A stretch of 64,000 nt of DNA from Deroplatys truncata (Eukaryota > Arthropoda > Insecta > Mantodea > Mantidae). The stretch covers positions 195,546,565 through 195,610,564 of the forward strand of contig CM060988.1 in NCBI GenBank assembly GCA_030765065.1, in the 5' to 3' direction. The notes beneath the pieces are model-generated. The model made no database searches. It was not told the origin of the DNA and was given only the letters and a program-made list of their open reading frames with translations. The translations under genes and the position numbers were made by a program. The first letter of the stretch is position 1. Each line of letters starts with the position of its first letter. This document shows, piece after piece, positions 56,992-64,000 of this stretch.

Positions 56992-57898
56992 AAAAATCTG
57001 ATGTGCTACACTCACATGACTTTCTCTACTCTTGTACAAACTATTTATACAAACGCTTATTCTCCATCTACTTCATGTTAATCCAGATAAATATTTGCAG
57101 GGTCTATCTTATTGCTAATTTTCTTGTAGATGCAAGGGGAATATATATATTTACAAGGGCAATTTGGAAATACAGTAGCCTTAAAGCACATACACATCTA
57201 TTAATAGCTGGTTGCTAGATGCAGCACCATTCCCTTTCCCACAGATTAAAACTCTTTGCATATCCAAGACAAAAAAATGAATAACGAATTCCCATTTGAG
57301 AAACTAAGTATTGAAAAATTTAACGGAATAACAAGCAATATCTCGAAAATGGTTCACTCAACAAACAAAATGTATATGACATAAATTGTGTATTTTAACA
57401 CGATCTACATTTTTTGTGTAGTAAAATTTTGTCTATCTCTTATGGTATACCAGTTATGCAAAAGTCGTTCATAATGAAGAATACTTTTGGAGACATTCCC
57501 AGGAAATTCAAGATATACATTTTATTTGTTATAAAAATATCTTAAACATGTGATATTTTAATCAAAATCGTTAGAGCCATTTTTGAGAAAATTAAAATTT
57601 TCGAAAAATGTTCCATGTAAAGGGTAATCTGGGGTGAGGGGATTTTCTTGAAAACCTTCGTGTCGCATCCTTGGAAGATACTGAACCTAAATACCAAGTT
57701 TGGTGTTTATCCAACTGTTCGTTTCTGAGTTATGCTGTTCACAGACAGACAGACAGACACACAGACATGTTTCCAAAAATGCTTTTTTTGGATTCAGGGG
57801 GTCTCAAAACATGTATTTCCGATGAAATCTCGGTATCGAATTTTTGAGTGGAATACAATACTTCCCCTACTTACTATACGTAGTAGAGAAAGTAAAAA
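56992..57898 (-). mobile_element. E1 family repeat, copy l, near complete
   Basis: Read on plus it starts AAAAATCTGATGTGCTACAC and ends TACGTAGTAGAGAAAGTAAA. It keeps all blocks: TCGTTAGAGCCATTTTTGAG, CTGAGTTATGCTGTTCACAG, a short CAGA microsatellite, and TCGGTATCGAATTTTTGAG. Together with copy b it defines both termini. Confidence 0.9.
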
Positions 57899-58017
57899 TA
57901 CTATGAAGTGTTATGTAGGTTATTTATTTAACATTTTAAGTGACTTTTTATGGTTATGGAGGGAGACGCTAGGAAGGGACGAGATGTAGGTAAACTAAAA
58001 AGAAACACAAAATAATA

Positions 58018-58960
58018 ATGAATGTGTTAGATTATTTTTCAAGTAAAATAAGTGTTAGTAAGGCAGTAAAAGAAACAGCTAAAGCTACCGAGTGTTCAGA
58101 AACAGTAATGTATAGGATAAAAAAGAAACGAATGAAAAGACCTCTAGAGGACCTCTTGGGTTACTAGAATTCTGCGCGAACAGCAATTATATCCATATAA
58201 TCTCACCCGAGTTCAAACACTGGAGCCAGATGACTTTCCACCCCGACTACACTTTGTCCAGTGGTTTCTTCATAAATACATTGATCAACCAAGATTTCCT
58301 ACAACCATATTGTGAAGGACGAGGGTTTTACACGAGAGGGCATGTTTAACACACATAATAGTCACATTTGGGCAAAAGAAAACCCTAGAGCTATTAGAGT
58401 TACAAACTACCAACAACGGTTTGCAGTGAACATTTGCGCTGGCATTGCGAATGACACACTCATAGGGTCCTAGTTTACTACCTCCACGTTTGCCGGGCCA
58501 CATTTACCTTCAGCTTTTACAACATACTTTGCCAGAACTTCTGGAAGATGTCCTTCAGGAACATGCCAGTTAATGTGGTTCCAAGACGATGGGGCACCTG
58601 CACATTATTCGGGTGACGTAAGGGATTTCCTAACTGTAACGTATCCTGATCGGTAGAGGAGCCCGGAGATGATGGCTAACACATTCACCAGATCTAACCC
58701 CTTTGGACTTTGGGGACATGTTCAGACTCTTGTGTACGAGACGCCGGTTAATAGAGAAGAGTTGATGACCAGGATCTTTGTAGCATTTGATGATATTCGT
58801 AATATGTAAGGTGTTTTTGAAAGAACTCGGCAATCATTACATCGACGCTATCAACTATACTCCGAAGTCAAAGGTCGAAATGTTGAACATTTTTTATAAA
58901 CACTTACGTACTTATTCAATTCCTGTTTTATTCTTAGTTAAGCTATGTTTGAAGCCTTTT
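58018..58960 (+). pseudogene. Tc1/mariner-like transposase, catalytic half, decayed
   Basis: Plus-strand pieces in changing frames include SPEFKHWSQMTFHPDYTL, then LHERACLTH, then FALALRMTHS, LLPPRLPGHIYLQLLQHTLP, ELLEDV and SPDLTPLDFG (third catalytic Asp). The order matches the DDE half of the lineage whose N-terminal half lies at 30,240-30,778. An HTH-like start (SVSKAVKETAKATECSETVM) precedes it at 58,040-58,110 and may belong to a different protein. Many frame breaks; old. I found no TIRs. Confidence 0.65.
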
Positions 58961-59334
58961 AAAACATTTGTTTACAATTTAACATTGTTTTAACTTTTCC
59001 TAAGTAATCTGTATAATGGCGGAGAAAAATTGACCAACAAATAGTATTATTTGTATAAATTATTGACAATAACCTGTATTCGCAGCTGAGATCGGTTAAA
59101 AAAACTTTGACCTACTTCAGAGCACATGATTTAATGCCATATAATTAAATAAATATTCACAAGTCACTAAATCAATTTAAGAGAGTTTTGCATTGTTTAA
59201 AATTTAAAGATGCCGGCTACTCTTCAGAACTCTCCCAATGCCTTGCAGCAAGATGCATAACGGCCTGTTCGGCGGAATTTCATCTAACCCGACGTGTATG
59301 CCCTCTAGGTTCGCTAACGTTTACGGCATACATT
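58961..59334. other. no gene seen
   Basis: AT-rich; nothing recognised. Confidence 0.35.
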
Positions 59335-59548
59335 TGTATCCGAGTTACATGAATCACTTGTTTCTCGCGATGTCATGGAAACAGTATGGAATTTTAAGGC
59401 AGCATATAGCGTCCAGTTGTTAAACATTTGACTGTCGCTGTTTATTTGGATTAGAATGTAGTAGATAGAAAAAATAAGCTTTAGTAATTCTTTGTATACC
59501 CACTAATAAAGATAGAGGGTAGGGAGAAAGTCATGTGAATGTATATCA
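59335..59548 (+). mobile_element. E1 family repeat, 3' fragment m
   Basis: AACATTTGACTGTCGCTGTT, GATAGAGGGTAGGGAGAAAG and TCATGTGAATGTAT match the E1 3' end, close to copy e. A SINE interrupts the terminus. Confidence 0.65.
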
Positions 59549-59550
59549 GA

Positions 59551-60020
59551 ACCGAGCGGGATGGCTCAGGTGGTTGCGTCTGTGGCCGGCATTCGGGAGG
59601 TCGTGGGTTCGATTCGATTCCTGACCTATAGTTTCTTTCGGGATTTCCCCGGGCCTCCAGGCGAATGCTGGGAAAGATCCTTACATCTCCCGAATTTCCT
59701 ATCCCTTCATTTCATTTATCCTTCACCCCGTTTCGTCTGTTTTAAGGTTGCAAGCGTGGCTGGGAAAAATGATACTCCCGTATGTCTTCTCCGTCCTCGG
59801 CTAGTTGTCGGGGTACAAGGACCGCTCCCAGTCTGCCGGGGAGTTAATATCTGGAAAGTTTAGGGACCCTGCCATTGCTATACCTTCGCCCCTGGTTCCG
59901 GTTGCTGAGTGTCTCCCTTCACCTCATACCTTCCTCCCGGGAGCGCAGCGCCCTCTTGTGATACAATGTCCGAACTCCCTGGATCAGTGCAGCTTCCCAT
60001 TCCATCACATCAGACCTTTT
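59551..60020 (+). mobile_element. tRNA-derived SINE, family B
   Basis: The head reads ACCGAGCGGGATGGCTCAGG then GAGGTCGTGGGTTCGATTC. Next come GGGATTTCCCCGGGCC and AGTTTAGGGACCCTGCCATT. It is inserted in the terminus of an E1 copy: ATCAG precedes it, and CACATCAGACCTTTTTT follows. Confidence 0.8.
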
Positions 60021-60029
60021 TTTCCTGGG

Positions 60030-60130
60030 TGGGGGGGGTTGTTGAGGAGATCTAAGAGCGTGCATTTCCGGTGAAATCTCGGTATCGAAGTTTTGGGTGG
60101 AATGCAATATTTCCTCTACTTAGTATGGTT
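60030..60130 (-). mobile_element. E1 family repeat, terminal fragment n
   Basis: GCATTTCCGGTGAAATCTCG, GTATCGAAGTTTTGGGTGG and TTTCCTCTACTTAGTA are the reversed E1 start. Only about 100 bp remains. Confidence 0.75.
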
Positions 60131-60562
60131 AAATATGATTCACAGAATCTTCTGCAAACAAATGAGCTTTGCTGCTACGAGAGTAAGAGTAGAACAGGCA
60201 TCGTTGGTGGTTTTTCAGGGGCTTGCAAAGAAATGCATCCAATGGTGTTGCGCAAATATCTGGACCCGCCTCTATAAGTGGGGTTCTGCCTCACATTCAA
60301 GAGGTTTAGAGTTGGAATCTCGGTTACAGTAAATTATCCGAAGGTCTTTTTTATTCTCGGACACTAAGAAGAATGTAGAGCAACTTTAACCTCTATGGAC
60401 CTCGGGCTCGTTTGAGCATTTCATTCATTCATCGTCCGGTATGGTCCACCAGGTTAGAGGACGTTAAAGTTAAAAGACGGCTGTGATTGGCCCAAATTAA
60501 AGGAGTTGTATCACCGATTAGTCTCTTGATATACCTATGTGTATTCAAAAATACGTACTCAC
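60131..60562. other. intron 1 start; weak SINE-like boxes
   Basis: TCTATAAGTGGGGTTC and GTTTAGAGTTGGAATCTCGG at 60,269-60,325 could be a decayed tRNA-like head. Nothing else recognised. Confidence 0.3.
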
Positions 60563-60614
60563 CCCGAGAAGCCGACCCGGCACAGGCCACCACACACAGC
60601 AGTAGCAGAAGCAT
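60563..60614 (-). CDS. Vps62-like protein, exon 1 (signal peptide), proposed
   Basis: ATG at 60,614-60,612 starts MLLLLLCVVACAGSASR, a typical short signal peptide, and runs into a strong donor (TCTCGGG/GTGAGTACG). It ends in phase 1, exactly what exon 2 needs; the join gives SASRVEQLVRLWAPL. With exons 2-5 the total is 963 nt, divisible by three. A start further upstream would need a GTG and is not preferred. Linking it across a 19.5-kb intron is inference, because a 52-nt exon alone is weak evidence. If right, the protein is secreted or lumenal. Confidence 0.55.
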
Positions 60615-61039
60615 GACTCGTGTATACAACTTACCTATTGCTTTCACCGTTCAAACTGTCATACCCGTTGCGTAACTTTATGGGTTATGATGCACTGGTT
60701 TCGGAGGAAGAAAAGAGAGAGTGAAAGTAGTACAAGGAAAGGAGAAAGAATTAGGTGGAGTGTAAAAAATGCCGTGATTGCGTAAACATTGCCGCAGCAG
60801 ATTTGGGAATAATCTCGCAGTATGCCGTAATTACACGAGACACGCTTCTCGGTGGGCTGGTAATTTTAACGCAAGCAAAACGCTTGACTTGTCTATGTCC
60901 AGGAGTTTGCGAAATAAGCGTCCTAATGTAAGCGCATATTCTGTTTTTAGCTTCTCTGTGGTGGCAGAGAAGTATAGTGTTCCCTAAAAAAATACTCTGT
61001 GGTAAATTCACATGACGTCCTCTACACACTATAGTTTAT
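60615..61039 (-). promoter_or_regulatory. probable 5' UTR and promoter region of the Vps62-like gene
   Basis: This is the upstream side of the proposed first exon. I see no clear TATA box at a convincing distance, and an AATAG/GTAAGT site lies 26 bp before the ATG. The assignment rests only on position. Confidence 0.25.
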
Positions 61040-61616
61040 TACTTTCTATACCGCGTACCTAGTATCTCGAAAATGGTTCACACGAAAAAAAAATATGTAG
61101 GTATATGACATAAATTGTGTATTTTAACGCGATCTACATTTTGTGTGTAGTAAAATTTTGTCTATCTCTTATGGTTTACCAGTTATGCAAAAGTCGTTCA
61201 CAATGGAGAATACTTTTGGAGACATTCCCAGAAAATTCAAGATATACATTTTATTTGTCATGAAAATATCTTAAACATATGATATTTTAATCAAAATCGT
61301 TAGAGCCATTTTTGAGAAACTTAAAATTTTCGAAAAATGTTCCATGTAAAGGGTAATCTGGGTGGGGGGATTTTCTTGAAAACCTTCGTGTCGCGTCTCT
61401 GGAAGATACTGAACCTAAATACCAAGTTTGGTGTTTATCCGACTGTTCGTTTCTGAGTTATGCTGTTCACAGACACACAGAAATGTTTCCAAAAATGGTT
61501 TTTTTGGATTCAGGGGGTCTCAAAACATGTATTTCGGGTGAAATATCGGTATCAAATTTTTGGGTGGAATACAATACTTCCCCTACTTACTATACGTAGT
61601 AGAGAAAGTAAAAAGA
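61040..61616 (-). mobile_element. E1 family repeat, copy o (5'-truncated)
   Basis: Reversed. It starts within the block at TCGAAAATGGTTCAC and ends TACGTAGTAGAGAAAGTAAA. High identity to copy l. Confidence 0.85.
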
Positions 61617-61617
61617 A

Positions 61618-62640
61618 CAGACTGCCACCGCTGTTTACCAACAACTCTTTAAAGGAATTTCTGGAACCTACTATGACTATGACAAAATATTTGCAGATGG
61701 TTCAAAAACCCAAATTCATATACAAGTCTCTCTGGTTACTTATCAATTTATTCTAGTGAGTTATATGCTCTGAAATAAGCATTTTCATACATTACAGAAT
61801 CCCATAAACAACTATACACAATTTTTTCAGATTCAAAAAGTGCTATCTTAGCCACTCAAAATATACATACAAAAAACAAACTTATCCAAGAAATACAGAT
61901 GTCTTATAACCATGCAATGGAACAAGGAAAACAAGTGTTTTCAATTCCATCGCACCAACAAATACGAGGCAATGAGAGAGCGGACGAAGCAGCTAAAGCG
62001 GCTATCCAAAAACCAACATTTAATACAGAGATAACAACAAGCCATTCAGACAGCTCTATACAACCGAACCAAAATCATTACTTCATGCAAAAATATATGG
62101 TCTCAAAAAACAAGCTGATTACTGTAAAAGGATCTTCAAACAACAAATGTATTTTTACAAACTTAAACAGGAAACATCAAGTTATCATTACCAGCTTAAG
62201 AATTGGAAATACAAAGATGACACACTCTTATCTGATCAGCACAGAAACTTGGCTGCAGTGTTGAACATGCAAAACTCCATTGACAGTTTCCCATGTACTT
62301 GCAGAATGCCAACATTATAACCCACACAGGAAAATATATAACATCCCAAATAATATTAGCTGTCTTAATGATTCAAAAATGTAGAAAAAGATTATAATGT
62401 TCTTACAAACTATACAAATGTGTAATGAGATTTAAAACAATTGTAATACTATTAAAACTGTTCTTTAATTGTATTGTTCACATAAGAAAAGCTATATCTG
62501 TGTATTATCAAATGATATTATGTATGTATATTCCTAGAAATCTATTAATGTTCATCCACCACTATATGAATGTAAGAGTTGCGAATAGACCTTTGTGAGT
62601 TAAAGCGACTTAAAGTAAATAAATTAAAAAAGAAAGAAAG
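61618..62640 (+). mobile_element. LINE 3' end with RNase H domain
   Basis: A 5'-truncated LINE starts directly after the E1 end. It holds an RNase H domain, a 3' UTR, and the end GAGTTAAAGCGACTTAAAGT followed by an A-rich (AAAG) tail at about 62,624-62,650. The 3' end is shared with the SINE at 7,384-7,824. Confidence 0.8.
61660..62264 (+). pseudogene. LINE-encoded ribonuclease H domain, partial
   Basis: The plus strand reads DKIFADGSKTQ (first Asp), SSELYALK (Glu), FSDSKSAILA (Asp) and IPSHQQIRGNERADEAAKAA (His and last Asp), so all RNase H active-site residues are visible, across one or two frame changes before 61,899. The open part 61,899-62,264 continues to a stop after WLQC. This domain follows the reverse transcriptase in I-type LINEs. 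The polymerase is missing. Confidence 0.85.
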
Positions 62641-63383
62641 AAAAAAAAAGCATGTGCACTAATGCAATCGCATTTGTCAGACACATTGACTGTTTAACTA
62701 GATCACACAAGAACAGTTATGGCACTCCCCATGTCTATAGCAATAATATGTGAAGACTTATGGCACCTTAACTCAGCAGTGTTCATCAAAATATGGAGCA
62801 AGGACCAGTTCCTGATAAATCAGCATATACAGCACCTGTAGAAACAAAAGACAAGTGGTCATTTCTAGCCAAATATTCGATGTACATAGTTCCTGTGATG
62901 ATGCTTGTGGTACTTTCTGGTGCTGGTGGGGGTGGAGCCGGATGGTAACAGCATCAGAGCATAGGCATGGGGGTGCACTCAAGTGTGTTGGTGCAAGTGT
63001 TTCAGGTTTTTATTCCGATTTAAAACACAGATCACAGAAACTGTAAAAGATTTGTTTGGAGCTCTGAAACACTAGATATTTTGCTTTAGAAACATGTTGT
63101 CTATTAATAATAAGAAAAAAAGTGTAATGTAACTATTTCTGCAAAGGCTTATTTGGATTAAAATGTAGTAGACAGAAAAATATGCTTTAGTATGTATGTA
63201 TATACTTATTTCTATAATGCTATACAAAATTCTTAGTTTTTTTATACATTACTTTGAGTTGCTATTTTATTGTTTAGTCTATCATGCATTTTAACACCGT
63301 GGTTATTTATGCATGGTGGGTCATAACAAATTCATATTGCTTTCTTTTTCTAAACCATTTTTCTCTTACTTATATTCTCCTAT
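62641..63383. other. no gene; small E1 scrap
   Basis: About 63,125-63,195 (TATTTCTGCAAAGGCTTATT, ATGTAGTAGACAGAAAAATA) matches the E1 3' part of copies e and m. Otherwise AT-rich. Confidence 0.45.
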
Positions 63384-64000
63384 TTTTACTTTCTCTACTA
63401 CGTATAGTAAGTAGGGGAAGTATTGCATTCCACCCAAAAATTTGATACCGAGATTTCACCGGAAATACATGTTTTGAGACCTCCTGAATCCAAAAAAAGC
63501 ATTTTTGGAAACATGTCCGTGTGTGTGTCTGTGTGTGTGTCTGTCTGTCTGTGTGTGTGTGTGAACAGCATAACTCAAAAACGAACAGTCGGATAAACAC
63601 CAAACTTGGTATTTAGGTTCAGTATCTTCCAGAGATGCGACACGAAGGTTTTCAAGAAAATCCCCCCACCCCAGACTACCCTTTACATGGAACATTTTTC
63701 GAAAATTTTAATTTTCTCAAAAATGGCTCTAACGATTTTGATTAAAATATCATATGTTTAAGATAATGTCATGAGAAATGAAATGTATATCTCGAATTTT
63801 CTGGGAATGTCTCCAAAAGTATTCTTCATTGTGAACGACTTTTGCATAAGTGGTAAACCATAAGAGATAGACAAAATTTTACTACACAAAAAATGTAGAT
63901 CTCGTTAAAATACACAACTTATGTCATATACATTTCTTTTGTTGAGTGAACCGTTTTCGAGATATTGCTTGTTATTCCCTTAAATTTTCCAATACTTATA
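63384..64000 (+). mobile_element. E1 family repeat, copy q, runs off the window
   Basis: Starts TTTTTACTTTCTCTACTACG, has a GT/CTGT run at 63,518-63,562, and remains close to copy b up to the window end (CCAATACTTATA). Confidence 0.9.

Overview
This is a repeat-saturated, AT-rich nuclear window from an animal. The mobile-element mix (mariner/Tc1, hAT, Jockey-like and RNase H LINEs, several tRNA-derived SINEs, a Penelope-like element) and spliced genes with introns of many kilobases point to an arthropod. A large-genome hemimetabolous insect is my best guess; that is inference and the species is not identified.

Host genes. The main gene runs right to left across about 33 kb. It encodes a Vps62/DUF946-type protein in five exons at 60,614-60,563 (signal peptide, least certain), 41,052-40,891, 39,037-38,757, 31,510-31,288 and 28,188-27,944. 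All splice sites and phases agree, and the exons sum to 963 nt including the stop (320 residues). A second host gene shows one plus-strand exon at 7,040-7,162, cysteine-rich and EB/EGF-like.

Most unusual structure. The Vps62-like gene carries two tandem arrays made from its own exons. (1) The terminal exon and its 3' flank have expanded downstream of the stop into an array covering about 22.8-27.9 kb. Its core (about 24.15-26.16 kb) is a 129-bp unit repeated with no length change over 16 units. (2) The start of exon 3, with its splice acceptor, is repeated about ten times in the preceding intron (39,038-39,990) as 90-bp and then 98-bp units. Both main periods are multiples of three.

Interspersed repeats. 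One family of about 0.9 kb, called E1 here, has some fifteen copies or fragments. Its ends (asymmetric subterminal inverted repeats, a terminal hairpin, insertion into T-runs, an internal GT microsatellite) look like those of Helentron-associated non-autonomous elements. Other content: mariner/Tc1 relics (1.3-2.8, 3.9-4.5, 9.1-9.8, 12.3-13.4, 13.9-14.7, 19.9-20.3, 30.2-31.1, 48.2-49.3, 54.5-55.2 and 58.0-59.0 kb), hAT relics (15.2-16.8, 48.0 and 52.9 kb), a TIR-bounded transposon carrying a multi-copy protein of unknown class (44.7-46.9 kb), a 5'-truncated Jockey-like LINE (49.3-52.6 kb), a LINE 3' end with RNase H (61.6-62.6 kb), a Penelope-like fragment with inverted ends (27.0-27.7 kb), and SINEs throughout. 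Several SINEs have clear target-site duplications inside E1 copies or inside the exon-derived array, which orders the events. The remaining stretches are AT-rich with no gene I can support.
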